Positions 1 to 9,255 of a stretch of 64,000 nt of DNA are shown piece by piece (the first letter of the stretch is position 1; each line of letters begins with the position of its first letter). The DNA is taken from the NCBI GenBank assembly GCA_947170265.1, contig CAMVSV010000005.1, forward strand, positions 1 to 64,000, given 5' to 3'. The notes beneath the pieces were generated by a model, which did not search any database, was not told the DNA's origin, and worked only from the letters and a program-made list of their open reading frames with translations. The stretch is from an uncultured Prevotella sp. Its GTDB lineage: Bacteria > Bacteroidota > Bacteroidia > Bacteroidales > Bacteroidaceae. Made by a program: the position numbers and the translations under genes.

Positions 1-173
1 CCAAAAGAGGCTCTTTTGCACGCTAAAAGAGGCTCTTTTAAAATACCCCTTTCAAGCGCTTGACAATCAGTAAGTTACAGAGGCGATTCTTTGGACATTT
101 CTTAGACACCAAATGTTAAAGAAATTGCCTAATATTTTATATTTGTTTACATTTATTCACAAAATGTTTCACG
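1..173 (-). repeat. MITE-like intergenic repeat, copy A, cut by window edge
   Basis: Read on the minus strand, this matches the two full copies at 26342-26612 and 60385-60655. It starts with the terminal motif CGTGAAACATTTTG (near 160-173), has the mid part ending in a CTTGAAAGGGG-like stretch, and then the palindromic units AAAAGAGCCTCTTTT separated by AGCGTGC at about 3-40. The other end lies outside the window. The A/T-rich left arm is more diverged than in the other copies. It ends about 145 bases before the promoter box of the first gene. Confidence 0.7.
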
Positions 174-318
174 CCCATTTTCCATGGATTTCCGGCACCA
201 GAGAAACATAATACGAGAAGATTTCCATGTCAAAGCCATCAAGCAGGATAAGAATGCCATCAAAAGGCAAAAGTCCGGATTTTGGACTTACGAACTGCCT
301 GTTTCAAAAAAAAATATC

Positions 319-326
319 TACCTTTG
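319..326 (+). promoter_or_regulatory. Bacteroidota -7 box TACCTTTG for the men operon
   Basis: A perfect match to TAnnTTTG, 27 bases before the start codon at 354, so a short leader is expected. Upstream, 181-318 holds no gene that I can support. Confidence 0.7.
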
Positions 327-353
327 TAGAATTATACTATCAGGACGAAAACC

Positions 354-803
354 ATGGACATAGAAAACATAAAAGAGATAGCAGAAGGACAGGAAGGACT
401 GTCGAAAACACTCGGCATGGAGTTCTATTCTACAGCCGAACGCGACACAGTGATGGCACGCATGAAGGTAGGAAAGCTCAACCGCCAGCCCTTCGGTTTT
501 CTCAGTGGCGGAGCCTCGCTCGCACTGGCAGAAAACGTGGCTGGCGTAGGAAGCATGGCTCTCTGTCCCGGCAAGATGGCAGCAGGCATCAATGTCAGCG
601 GCAACCATGTGAAGGTGGTGGCAGAGGGTGAGACCGTCACAGCCACTGCTCGCCTTCAGCATGAAGGCAAGACATTGCATGTATGGCAGGTTGACATTAC
701 CAACGAAGCCGGTGAGCTCATCTCCACCGTCCAGGTGACCAACTTCATTGTCACTCCCAAGAGAACACGGAAAGCGACACCTTCAAAACAACATCATTCA
801 TGA
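354..803 (+). CDS. menI: hotdog-fold thioesterase, probable 1,4-dihydroxy-2-naphthoyl-CoA hydrolase
   Basis: A 149-residue single-domain PaaI/YbgC-type hotdog thioesterase. The segment around residues 44-60 (FLSGGASLALAENVAG) has the family's typical helix with the acidic catalytic position E58 or nearby. The likely role is cleavage of 1,4-dihydroxy-2-naphthoyl-CoA to free DHNA in menaquinone synthesis. The family alone does not fix the substrate; the assignment rests on position, because its TGA overlaps the menF ATG (ATGA) and menD follows. A TAnnTTTG promoter lies 27 bases upstream. The charged C-terminal tail (KRTRKATPSKQ) is not part of the fold. Confidence 0.82.
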   Translation: MDIENIKEIAEGQEGLSKTLGMEFYSTAERDTVMARMKVGKLNRQPFGFLSGGASLALAENVAGVGSMALCPGKMAAGINVSGNHVKVVAEGETVTATARLQHEGKTLHVWQVDITNEAGELISTVQVTNFIVTPKRTRKATPSKQHHS

Positions 804-1867
804 GCACGCCAAACAACTATAACAGCTTTGCCATGTACCGCCTGCCTCATGCATCCTTCTGCTGTATGATACAAGGCAATGCCACCTCATATGAGTCACT
901 ATCCGACCTCGACGGCAAGTCGGGCTTCGTGGTGGCACCCTTCAACGCCAGCAGTGAGCTGCCGGTGGCACTCATCGGCATTGAAGAACGGAGAGACCTC
1001 GCAGTGGATGAGGTCGGCGAAGACTTCATGCCAGAGCTGTCGGAATGGCTCATTAGGGAGAGCAAGCTGCAAGAAAACCTCGTAGAAGGTAATGACAGCA
1101 ACTATCCCTTCGACGCTTTCCATGATGGCATCACCTCGGGCAAGTTCCATAAGATTGTGCTGTCACGATCGAAACATGTGAGCACAGCCACCACGGAATC
1201 GCCATTCCTATATTTCAAGAAAGCATGCGAACGCTACCCACGCCTGTTCATAGCCCTCGTCTACACACCGCAGAGCGGACTGTGGCTCACGGCTACTCCC
1301 GAACAGCTCATCAGTGGTGGCGACAACAAATACTCAACGATGGCACTCGCCGGCACCATGCCACTGCCTAAAGACCAGCAAGCACCTACATGGAGCGACA
1401 AGAACATGCAGGAGCAACGCATGGTTGCGACATACATAGGCGACTGCCTGAGAAAAATCTCCGACGGCTTTACCGAAGAAGGACCGCGCACCGTGAGAGC
1501 GGCACAGCTCATCCATCTGCGCAGCGACTTCACATTCACGCTCAACGGCACCACACGTCTCGGACAAGTGATAAGCCTGCTCCACCCCACTCCGGCAGTA
1601 TGCGGACTGCCGAAAGACGACACGCTGGAATTCATACTCAGCCACGAAGCCCACAGCCGACGCTACTACAGTGGTTTCATGGGGCTGCTCAACGCCGACG
1701 GCTACACCTTATTATATATGTCATTGCGCTGCATGCAGATTGCCGGCAAGCACTTCAGACTGTATGCCGGAGGTGGACTTCTCAAAGACAGCACCCGCGA
1801 ACAGGAATACAACGAGACCGAAGACAAGATGGAAACAATGCTGCAGCTCCTTGACGACAACATCTAA
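800..1867 (+). CDS. menF: isochorismate synthase MenF
   Basis: Converts chorismate to isochorismate, the entry step of menaquinone synthesis. This is a chorismate-binding-fold protein of 355 residues, short compared with E. coli MenF (about 430) but usual for Bacteroidota. Signature segments are KIVLSRSK near residue 118, AGTMPLP near 180, LHPTPAVCGLPKD near 255-267, and the Mg/active-site segment YAGGGLLKDSTREQEYNE near 320-338. Its start overlaps the thioesterase stop by four bases (ATGA), which suggests translational coupling. menD follows after 32 bases. Confidence 0.93.
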   Translation: MSTPNNYNSFAMYRLPHASFCCMIQGNATSYESLSDLDGKSGFVVAPFNASSELPVALIGIEERRDLAVDEVGEDFMPELSEWLIRESKLQENLVEGNDSNYPFDAFHDGITSGKFHKIVLSRSKHVSTATTESPFLYFKKACERYPRLFIALVYTPQSGLWLTATPEQLISGGDNKYSTMALAGTMPLPKDQQAPTWSDKNMQEQRMVATYIGDCLRKISDGFTEEGPRTVRAAQLIHLRSDFTFTLNGTTRLGQVISLLHPTPAVCGLPKDDTLEFILSHEAHSRRYYSGFMGLLNADGYTLLYMSLRCMQIAGKHFRLYAGGGLLKDSTREQEYNETEDKMETMLQLLDDNI

Positions 1868-1899
1868 AGCCTCATCAACAACAGAAAACAAACCCTTAA

Positions 1900-3549
1900 A
1901 TGTTCAGCAATAAAGAAAACGTAAACATCCTCACGGCTCTCATAGTGAGCCACGGCATACACCATGCCGTGGTATGTCCGGGTAGCAGGAACGCTCCACT
2001 CGCCCACAATCTCAATGAATGTGAGGCAATAACCTGCCATCCCATTACCGACGAACGTAGCGCAGGCTTCTATGCCCTGGGCATGGCTCTCAGGCTGAAA
2101 GAGCCTGTGGCGGTATGTGTCACCTCCGGCTCTGCCCTGCTCAACGTGCTGCCCGCCGTGGCTGAAGCCTACTATCAGCAGGTGCCTATCGTGGTGATTT
2201 CTGCCGACAGGCCACCACAGTGGATTGACCAGAACGACGGACAGACGATGCCACAAGGCGATGCTCTGGGACGCTTCGTAAAGAAAAGCGTCACACTCTG
2301 TGAACCTGCTGACGACGAGCAACAGTGGATGTGCAACAGACTGGTAAACGAAGTGCTGCTTGAAGCTACACACCATGGCTGCGGTCCAGTGCATGTGAAC
2401 ATACCTATAAGCGAACCACTCTATGAATTTACCACAGAGAAACTGCCCGAGGAACGAAAGATAAACCGCATGGTGGCAGACGACATACCACAGCAAGTAA
2501 CGAATGTCATACAACAGATAGCGACAGCACAGAAGCCTATGGTGCTTTTGTCGCAATACCATACAAAGGTGTATGACAACCAATGGCAAAACTCACTGGA
2601 AAAACTCTACAGACATTGCGTAGTGCTGGCAGAAAGGCTATGCGAAGGCAATATGCCACAGACACCTATCGACGACATGGTGGCAGAAATTGAGCATAAT
2701 GCCGACTACATTCCCGACACCCTGGTTTATATAGGAGGTTCGCCTGTAAGCAAGAAGCTTAAAACATGGTTAAGGAAAGCCAATCTCAAGAGCATGATAC
2801 GCGTAAGCTGCGACGGCACCGTTGCCGACACCTTCATGCAGCTTGACACCCTGGTGGAGATGGAACCGGAAAGATTTGTGCAAATGCTGGGCAACACATT
2901 TGCCGAAAGAGCAGAAAAAGAAAAATACAACCACACTTCCCATACCGAAAGAGAAGCGTTCATAGAGCGATGGACATTACTGAGATTAAACACAACAGAG
3001 AAAAACAACAGACACATTGGATCAAGCCTTCAAGAGTATGCCGTGAAGGAGTTTGAGAAATTACTTGCCAACAATGCGAGCAAGCCACAAGTGCATTACG
3101 CCAACAGCACGGCAGTTAGACTGGCAGAACGCCATGCCACGCACTGCATCTACTGCAACAGAGGAATAAACGGCATTGAAGGCTCGCTCTCGGCAGCTGC
3201 CGGCATGTCGATGGTGACAAACGAGACGGTATATTGCGTCATTGGCGACCTGAGTTTCTTCTACGACCAGAACGCGTTATGGGCACAAGGACTGCGAGGC
3301 AACCTGCGCATACTGTTGCTCAACAACGGCGGCGGTGCCATCTTCAAACGCTTTGAGGGGCTGAAAGAGAGCAATGCCCGCGAACGTATAGTCATGGCAT
3401 GCCACCACACCACCGCCGAGGGTATATGTATGGAGAACAACGTGGGCTATGTCGGTATACGCCGTGCCGAACAAATAGCAGGAGGCTTGGAGTGGCTGAT
3501 GAACACCGAGTCAGAGCGGCCGTTGCTTCTTGAGATTAGCGAGAACTAA
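1900..3549 (+). CDS. menD: MenD, SEPHCHC synthase
   Basis: A thiamine-diphosphate enzyme that joins isochorismate and 2-oxoglutarate to give SEPHCHC. Its 549 residues match the family length. The N-terminal Pyr domain has CPGSRNAPL at about 26-34, including the substrate-binding SRN. The C-terminal PP domain has the GDLSFFYD...NN thiamine-diphosphate motif at about 449-473. It belongs to the menF operon. Its TAA overlaps the stop of the convergent kinase gene, so the two transcripts must overlap or end inside each other. menH is not in the window. Confidence 0.95.
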   Translation: MFSNKENVNILTALIVSHGIHHAVVCPGSRNAPLAHNLNECEAITCHPITDERSAGFYALGMALRLKEPVAVCVTSGSALLNVLPAVAEAYYQQVPIVVISADRPPQWIDQNDGQTMPQGDALGRFVKKSVTLCEPADDEQQWMCNRLVNEVLLEATHHGCGPVHVNIPISEPLYEFTTEKLPEERKINRMVADDIPQQVTNVIQQIATAQKPMVLLSQYHTKVYDNQWQNSLEKLYRHCVVLAERLCEGNMPQTPIDDMVAEIEHNADYIPDTLVYIGGSPVSKKLKTWLRKANLKSMIRVSCDGTVADTFMQLDTLVEMEPERFVQMLGNTFAERAEKEKYNHTSHTEREAFIERWTLLRLNTTEKNNRHIGSSLQEYAVKEFEKLLANNASKPQVHYANSTAVRLAERHATHCIYCNRGINGIEGSLSAAAGMSMVTNETVYCVIGDLSFFYDQNALWAQGLRGNLRILLLNNGGGAIFKRFEGLKESNARERIVMACHHTTAEGICMENNVGYVGIRRAEQIAGGLEWLMNTESERPLLLEISEN

Positions 3550-5240
3550 CGGTCAAATGCTCTGTATTTGAAGCTTGACCCACCAACGAACTCACGCATG
3601 ATGCTCGTAGGCGGTATCTCCTTGTCACTCACCGGAAGGAAATAATGGATGAATTTCAACAGACGGTGAGCCTCGCCATACTCTTCACAGTTCTTCGGAA
3701 CGCCTGCAAGGATAATCTCGGCATGTATGCGCAATACTGCAAACTCAATGTTGAGAGCCGAGTTGAACATTACGTCGGCTGTCTCCTGGAACGGAAATAT
3801 CCATTTGTCTTCTGCCTCACACACGTTTTTCCATTGGCTGATGGTCTGCTGGGCGGTGAATGCGCCTTTGTTGTAGTCGCGGATAATGCGACGGAGCAGA
3901 CGATTGTCGCGAGTGGGTATCCAGTTATGGTCGTCGAGCGAGATGCTCGTGAGCGCAGATATGTAGATCTTGAACTTCAGGGAGTCCTCTATTTTTTTTG
4001 TAAGCAAGGGGTTGAGGGCATGAATACCCTCAAGTATTAGTACACTGTCGGAGGTGAGCTTCATGGTCTTGCCATTCCACTCGCGCTTTCCCGTCACGAA
4101 ATTATATTCGGGCACTTCCACACTCTCGCCATTCATCAGCCTGAGCAGATGGTCTTCGAGCAGGTGATAGTCAACGGTCTCAATATTATCGAAGTCGTAA
4201 TCACCATTGGGAAGCTTGGGAGTATCAAGGCGATTAACAAAATAGTCATCGGTGGAAAAGGAGAAGGGACGCAGACCACACGCCAGCAGCTGCACACAGA
4301 GTCGCTTGCAGAACGTGGTCTTGCCCGATGACGATGGTCCGGTGATGAGCACCAGCCTTATGGGATTGTCTTTTCTTCGGAAACGACGGTCAATCTCCTC
4401 TGCAATCTGCACAATTTTCTTCTCCTGCAGGGCTTCGCTCACCTGAATGAGCTCGGAGGCAAAGCCGCGCTGTATGGCTTTGTTCACATCACCGGCATTG
4501 GAGAGCCGCATTATTATGTCCCATTTGAGTTGTTCCTTGAACATCTCGTAGGTCTTAGGCATGGGCGCTTTCTCTGCCAGACGGGTGGGAACGTTCCAAT
4601 CGGGAACCCTGAGCAGAAGACCATCATAGATGCGCTCAAGTCCCCACACCTGCAAATAGCCTGCCGAGGGCACCAAGGGACCGTAGTAATAGTCTACTGT
4701 GTCGCCGAGAGTATAATAGTCGGAATAGATTTGTCCGGAGGTCTCAAGCAGTTTCACCTTGTCAGTGAACCCACGCTCAGTAAACACCCTTATGGCTTCA
4801 TCTGTGGTTGACTCCGTGCGTCGGAACGGCATGTCGAGATTGATAATCTCCTGCATGCGCGACCTGATGCTCTGCACATCGTCGTCGGTGACTGGCTCGC
4901 CACCGGCTTTCTTGAAGTTGCAATAATAACCACGCGACAGAGGGTGTTCTATGAACAGCTTGCTGCCGGGAAACAGATCGGTAGCTGCCTTGTAGAGAAC
5001 AAAACACAGGGAACGCACATACACCCGGTGGCCCGAGCCTTCACGCGCATCCAAAAACTCCACGTCGCGGTTTTGGAAAAGACGGAACTTAAGACCCTCC
5101 GACGAGTTGTTTACCTTTGCCGACACCACAGGATAGGGTATGTCAAGCTCATGTGCAAACTCCTGATAAACGTCGAGCAGAGAACTTCCCTCGGGAAAGC
5201 TCTTTGTGAGATTGTTGTTCTTGCAGCGGATTTGTAGCAT
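3546..5240 (-). CDS. TGS-domain plus uridine-kinase-like nucleoside kinase
   Basis: A 564-residue protein with an N-terminal TGS/ThrRS-like region (about 1-220, including HPLSRGYYCNF) fused to a phosphoribulokinase/uridine-kinase P-loop domain. Walker A GPSSSGKT is at about 300-307. The fusion is conserved in Bacteroidota and is usually annotated as nucleoside or uridine kinase; the true substrate is not shown by sequence. It lies convergent to menD, with the stop codons sharing bases, and divergent from menB. A perfect minus-strand TAnnTTTG box lies about 25 bases upstream of its ATG. Confidence 0.85.
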   Translation of the reverse strand: MLQIRCKNNNLTKSFPEGSSLLDVYQEFAHELDIPYPVVSAKVNNSSEGLKFRLFQNRDVEFLDAREGSGHRVYVRSLCFVLYKAATDLFPGSKLFIEHPLSRGYYCNFKKAGGEPVTDDDVQSIRSRMQEIINLDMPFRRTESTTDEAIRVFTERGFTDKVKLLETSGQIYSDYYTLGDTVDYYYGPLVPSAGYLQVWGLERIYDGLLLRVPDWNVPTRLAEKAPMPKTYEMFKEQLKWDIIMRLSNAGDVNKAIQRGFASELIQVSEALQEKKIVQIAEEIDRRFRRKDNPIRLVLITGPSSSGKTTFCKRLCVQLLACGLRPFSFSTDDYFVNRLDTPKLPNGDYDFDNIETVDYHLLEDHLLRLMNGESVEVPEYNFVTGKREWNGKTMKLTSDSVLILEGIHALNPLLTKKIEDSLKFKIYISALTSISLDDHNWIPTRDNRLLRRIIRDYNKGAFTAQQTISQWKNVCEAEDKWIFPFQETADVMFNSALNIEFAVLRIHAEIILAGVPKNCEEYGEAHRLLKFIHYFLPVSDKEIPPTSIMREFVGGSSFKYRAFDR

Positions 5241-5263
5241 AGATTAAAAGGTTTGATGACATG

Positions 5264-5271
5264 CAAAAATA
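5264..5271 (-). promoter_or_regulatory. -7 box TATTTTTG for the nucleoside kinase gene
   Basis: Minus-strand match to TAnnTTTG, 23 bases upstream of the kinase ATG. It is divergent from the menB promoter about 45 bases away. Confidence 0.6.
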
Positions 5272-5314
5272 CTAATTATTGTTGTAACCGCATGTAGGAA
5301 AGCAAGAAAATATG

Positions 5315-5322
5315 TAATTTTG
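5315..5322 (+). promoter_or_regulatory. -7 box TAATTTTG for menB-menC
   Basis: Perfect TAnnTTTG match followed by GCAGAATAA, 35 bases before the menB ATG. Confidence 0.65.
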
Positions 5323-5357
5323 CAGAATAATAACAAGCATAAAACAGACATACAGAC

Positions 5358-6179
5358 ATGGGAAAAAGACAATGGAAAGAGATACGGAAGTTTGAAGAGA
5401 TAATCTTTGAGGAATACAACCACATAGCAAAAATCACCATCAACAGACCACGCTATCGCAATGCGTTTACACCGAAGACCACATGGGAGCTGTCACAGGC
5501 TTTCAGCCATTGCAGGGAAGACAGGAACATAAGAGTGGTGCTGCTCACCGGTGCCGGCGACAAGGCGTTCTGCTCAGGTGGCGACATGCATGTGAAAGGG
5601 CGTGGCGGCTATGTTGACGAAGGTGGTGTGCCCCGATTGAGCGTGCTCGACGTACAGATGCAGATAAGGCGTCTGCCCAAACCCGTCATTGCTATGGTCA
5701 ACGGCTATGCCATAGGCGGCGGACATGTGCTTCATGTGATGTGCGACCTCACCATTGCAAGCAACAATGCCGTGTTCGGACAGACGGGTCCAAAGGTTGG
5801 TTCGTTTGATGCAGGCTTCGGCTCCAGCTATCTGGCACGCATGGTGGGTCAGAAGAAAGCACGCGAGATTTGGTTCCTCTGCAAGCAATATAGTGCCGAG
5901 GAGGCTGAACGCATGGGAATGGTCAACAAGGTGGTGCCACTGGAGGAGCTTGAAGACACCTGTGTGGAATGGGCGGAGATAATGATGGAACGGTCACCCC
6001 TCGCCCTGCGCATGATAAAAGCCGGACTCAATGCCGAGCTTGACGGACAGGCTGGCATTCAGGAGCTCGCTGGCGATGCGACTATGCTCTATTACACCAT
6101 GGACGAGGCTCAAGAGGGCGGCAAGGCATTTCTTGAGAAACGCAAGCCTGACTTCGACCAGTATCCCATGTTCCCATGA
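5358..6179 (+). CDS. menB: MenB, 1,4-dihydroxy-2-naphthoyl-CoA synthase
   Basis: A crotonase-fold enzyme that cyclises o-succinylbenzoyl-CoA to DHNA-CoA. At 273 residues it has the usual length. Visible family segments are the oxyanion-hole stretches CSGGDMH near 72 and [11 protein letters not shown] near 116-126, the [13 protein letters not shown] segment near 141-153 with the MenB-specific acidic residue, and the C-terminal DFDQYPMFP tail. It has its own promoter, and its stop overlaps the menC start (ATGA). So the men genes are in at least three transcription units here: thioesterase-menF-menD, menB-menC and menE. Confidence 0.95.
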   Translation: MGKRQWKEIRKFEEIIFEEYNHIAKITINRPRYRNAFTPKTTWELSQAFSHCREDRNIRVVLLTGAGDKAFCSGGDMHVKGRGGYVDEGGVPRLSVLDVQMQIRRLPKPVIAMVNGYAIGGGHVLHVMCDLTIASNNAVFGQTGPKVGSFDAGFGSSYLARMVGQKKAREIWFLCKQYSAEEAERMGMVNKVVPLEELEDTCVEWAEIMMERSPLALRMIKAGLNAELDGQAGIQELAGDATMLYYTMDEAQEGGKAFLEKRKPDFDQYPMFP

Positions 6180-7309
6180 CAGCACAGCACATGAACATAG
6201 AAATCAGTGAGCGGCTGTTTCATTTCAAACAACCGGCAGGCACCTCGCGCGGCATCTATACAACGCGGAGGAGCTATATGATAACCCTTAAGGATGCCAA
6301 CGGCATGATTCTGGGCATGGGAGAATGTGCCCCACTGCCTGACCTGTCGTGCGATGCCATGCCTCCGGCTGAGTATATGGAACAGCTCCGCCGTTTCTGC
6401 AACATGCTGCAATCAACGGGCGAGATACCTTATGACGAGATGCGTGGCTATCCATCCATGCTGTTTGGCATCGAAACGGCAGTAAGGCAATGGCAACGCA
6501 ATGGAAGCGCAGCCCTGTATGACACTCCTTTCAGCCGCGGCGAACAAGGCATCACCATCAACGGACTGATATGGATGGGCACCTTTGAGGAGATGTACCA
6601 ACGCATAGAAGAAAAGCTGCAGAAAGGCTTCCACTGCGTGAAGCTCAAGATTGGCGCCATTGACTGGCAACGTGAGATAGAGCTGGTAAGCTTCATACGC
6701 CAACACTTCGACAGCAAACAGATTGAACTGCGAGTAGATGCAAACGGAGGCTTCGCACCAGAGGTGGCATTAGAGCGACTGGAGCAGCTGGCTGACTACG
6801 ACATTCACTCCATTGAGCAACCTATACGCCAGAAACAATGGGAACAGATGGCTGAGCTATGCCGCAAGTCGCCGATACCAATAGCTCTTGACGAAGAGCT
6901 GATAGGCATAAACAACACTGAGGCGAAGGAACAACTGCTCGACACCATTTGTCCGCAATACATCATTCTCAAGCCTTCGCTACATGGGGGCATGCAAGGA
7001 TGCCGCGAATGGATTGAAATGGCACGACAGCGCGGCATAGGGTCATGGATAACATCAGCACTGGAAAGCAATGTGGGACTGAATGCCGTGGCTCACTTTG
7101 CTGCCCATGTCTATGGAGAAAGCCTGAACATGCCGCAGGGTCTCGGCACGGGACAGCTTTTTACCGACAACATTCCCATGCCGCTGCAACTCTGTGGCGA
7201 CAAACTGTGGTGCCTGCCAACTTTCTACACTGCTGACACTCAGCACGGGGGACAAATGATGTTTTCCTCTATAAGAGGTAAACGTTTTTATTCTTTTTGT
7301 GTAAAGTAA
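6176..7309 (+). CDS. menC: MenC, o-succinylbenzoate synthase
   Basis: An enolase-superfamily dehydratase that makes o-succinylbenzoate from SHCHC. All the catalytic positions expected for the family can be placed: K156-x-K158 (KLKIG), metal ligands D188 (RVDANGG), E214 (EQP) and D239 (LDEE), and base K266 (ILKPS). The barrel therefore looks intact. Length is 377 residues with the usual N-terminal capping region. It is translationally coupled to menB and convergent with the DUF6377 gene 34 bases downstream. The last residues ([11 protein letters not shown]) are basic and may be poorly conserved. Confidence 0.93.
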   Translation: MTAQHMNIEISERLFHFKQPAGTSRGIYTTRRSYMITLKDANGMILGMGECAPLPDLSCDAMPPAEYMEQLRRFCNMLQSTGEIPYDEMRGYPSMLFGIETAVRQWQRNGSAALYDTPFSRGEQGITINGLIWMGTFEEMYQRIEEKLQKGFHCVKLKIGAIDWQREIELVSFIRQHFDSKQIELRVDANGGFAPEVALERLEQLADYDIHSIEQPIRQKQWEQMAELCRKSPIPIALDEELIGINNTEAKEQLLDTICPQYIILKPSLHGGMQGCREWIEMARQRGIGSWITSALESNVGLNAVAHFAAHVYGESLNMPQGLGTGQLFTDNIPMPLQLCGDKLWCLPTFYTADTQHGGQMMFSSIRGKRFYSFCVK

Positions 7310-7343
7310 ATGCTTTATATGTGTTTGGTTTAATGGTATGGTA

Positions 7344-8963
7344 CTATCCAATTCCCTTCACCTTTTTTTCAAACTCGTTACGATTGCCAATAGCATGATT
7401 TTTGATGCGGGCGCGGTAGCAGTAGATGCTGTTGGGCGAATAATTGAGGAAGCGGGCAATGCTGGCACTGTCGTCAACGCCGAGGCGAATCAGTGCGAAG
7501 ATGCGCAGTGGAGTGGAAAGTTTGTCTTTTCCATTGGGATCAATCCTTCCCTTGGGCTCAAGAAGTTCATTGAGGTTTTCAACGAAATGAGGAAAAAGAT
7601 TCAAGAATACCTTGTCGAATTGGCGGTGTAGCTCTGCATACTCTTCTTCCTTGATGTTTTTTGAATTTGTCATTGCCAACAGCTCTTTGTATTGACCTGC
7701 TTTGAGCTTGCGGTTGACTTTGGTTTTCAGCGTTTCAATTTTCTCTATATATCCAGAGCAGGCACTCAGAAACTCACCGATGTATTCGTCCTTCACGCGG
7801 TTGGTCTGTTCCAGCTGTCGGTTGACCTCAGAGAGTTGCGAGTTAGCTTGGGAGAACAGTACGTTCATGTCGTTCAGTTTTACCTTGGTAGTGGCGATTT
7901 TCTCTTTCTCCTTCCATACCATCACCAATGCAGCTCCAAGCAATAGCCCCAGCAAACTGATGACAATCAGAGATGTGGTGAGATGGCGCCTGGCGGTGTT
8001 GATGTTTTCGTTGTAATTGGAGTTAATGGCCTGCATCACAGGTGTGACGAGCCATCCTCGCATGTGAGTGTCGAAGCGGGAGATGCTCTTCCACGATGCT
8101 TCCATATAGTGTTGGGCCAGCGATGGGTTTCCCTTCTGGTGTATCAGTGCTGCCAGTGTCCATAGCGAAGCCTGGTTCATGGTGGCACTCTCAAAGTCTT
8201 TGATGGAGGAGAGCAACAGCCAGTATTCCTGCATGTGTGTGTTACCCATTCTTCGGTAGGTTTCCGCCCTGAAGAAGGCCATGGAGGAATAGTCAGGGTC
8301 GTCGAAGGTGAGGGAGTTCATCCATTTGTCGCTCGTCAGCAGGCCTTCCTTGGCTCTGTTCTCTCCATTGAGTTTCAGTTGGAGTTTGGCATAGTATATG
8401 GGGGAACTCTTGTCTAAGATGGCGTAAAGAGAATCGCGGTAGTGGCGTTGCTGTGCAAAATATTCTTCGCGCAGGTCTTGGTCTTTGGAGTAGAAGGCGA
8501 TCTCGCCGCAGAGATGGGCCATGCCGTCGTAGTATTCCGGCAAGAGCAACGGTGTGAGGGAGATCCGTGGAACCTGTGCGAAATAGCGTTGTGCCTCAAC
8601 GTAGTATCCCGAAATAGCAAACTGATGTCCTAACTTGATACACGATGCAGCCTGCCAGTCGTTGCGTTGGCTTTGCAGCGCAAGGGCGAGACAGGTTTTC
8701 ATGTATGTAATGGCTGAGTCATTGACGTAGGTATGGTATTCTTCAGCTATCTGTGTTGCATATTCATAGCGCAATTCGTTGTTCTTGCTCTTTTGCAAGA
8801 GCTTTTTCAGGGTTTGCAGGTGTTGTTCTCGTTTCTCAATGTATTGGTCTTGGTGGGCAATGGCGTTGTCCAGTCGTGTGTATAGGTCTTTATAGTCTGC
8901 CGATTGTGCAAATGTCAGCAGGCAGAGCAACAACAAACAGGTAGAAATGCTGGTTCTTTTCAT
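7344..8963 (-). CDS. membrane-bound DUF6377-type transcriptional regulator with TPR-like N-terminus
   Basis: A 539-residue protein. A signal peptide at residues 1-19 (MKRTSISTCLLLLCLLTFAQ) makes 8963 the better start than the in-frame codon at 9065, which would place extra residues before the signal and across the promoter. Then comes a helical, TPR-like periplasmic region to about 325, one membrane segment at about 329-351, a coiled coil (about 360-400) and a C-terminal helix-turn-helix-like part (STPLRIFALIRLGVDDSASI, about 481-531). The layout fits Bacteroidota DUF6377 sensors that regulate nearby surface genes. It is divergent from the SusE/F-like gene, its probable target. The ligand is unknown. 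Confidence 0.8.
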   Translation of the reverse strand: MKRTSISTCLLLLCLLTFAQSADYKDLYTRLDNAIAHQDQYIEKREQHLQTLKKLLQKSKNNELRYEYATQIAEEYHTYVNDSAITYMKTCLALALQSQRNDWQAASCIKLGHQFAISGYYVEAQRYFAQVPRISLTPLLLPEYYDGMAHLCGEIAFYSKDQDLREEYFAQQRHYRDSLYAILDKSSPIYYAKLQLKLNGENRAKEGLLTSDKWMNSLTFDDPDYSSMAFFRAETYRRMGNTHMQEYWLLLSSIKDFESATMNQASLWTLAALIHQKGNPSLAQHYMEASWKSISRFDTHMRGWLVTPVMQAINSNYNENINTARRHLTTSLIVISLLGLLLGAALVMVWKEKEKIATTKVKLNDMNVLFSQANSQLSEVNRQLEQTNRVKDEYIGEFLSACSGYIEKIETLKTKVNRKLKAGQYKELLAMTNSKNIKEEEYAELHRQFDKVFLNLFPHFVENLNELLEPKGRIDPNGKDKLSTPLRIFALIRLGVDDSASIARFLNYSPNSIYCYRARIKNHAIGNRNEFEKKVKGIG

Positions 8964-8992
8964 AGGTCTTAGGTTGTTTTTGAAACCATCAG

Positions 8993-9000
8993 CAAAAATA
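8993..9000 (-). promoter_or_regulatory. -7 box TATTTTTG for the DUF6377 gene
   Basis: Perfect minus-strand TAnnTTTG match, 29 bases upstream of the chosen ATG at 8963. It supports that start. Confidence 0.55.
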
Positions 9001-9196
9001 AGAATTCTTCTCCAAAAGACCAAACGAAAGTGGGAGTGATATAGGTAAAACAGGGCTTTTTGCAATATATTAAATCCATACCGATGTTTGCCGTTTCTTT
9101 GTGTAAGTGTTTAATAATGAGCAGATTCATATTTTTTGTGTTAAAAAAAAATACATATCGCTCAGATATAGATGTCCATATATATACCAAACACTG

Positions 9197-9204
9197 TAAT
9201 TTTG
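9197..9204 (+). promoter_or_regulatory. -7 box TAATTTTG for the SusE/F-like gene
   Basis: Perfect TAnnTTTG match followed by CG, 51 bases before the ATG at 9256. The 292-base divergent region also holds A/T-rich runs that could bind the neighbouring regulator. Confidence 0.6.
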
Positions 9205-9255
9205 CGCCAACGAAGAATATTTATCAACTTTTTAATAACTTAAATAACAAAACCT

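Noticed and set aside
227..631. 134-codon plus-strand frame overlapping the thioesterase
   Set aside because: Arg/His-rich, starts before the promoter box, and the overlapping frame is a clear hotdog protein.
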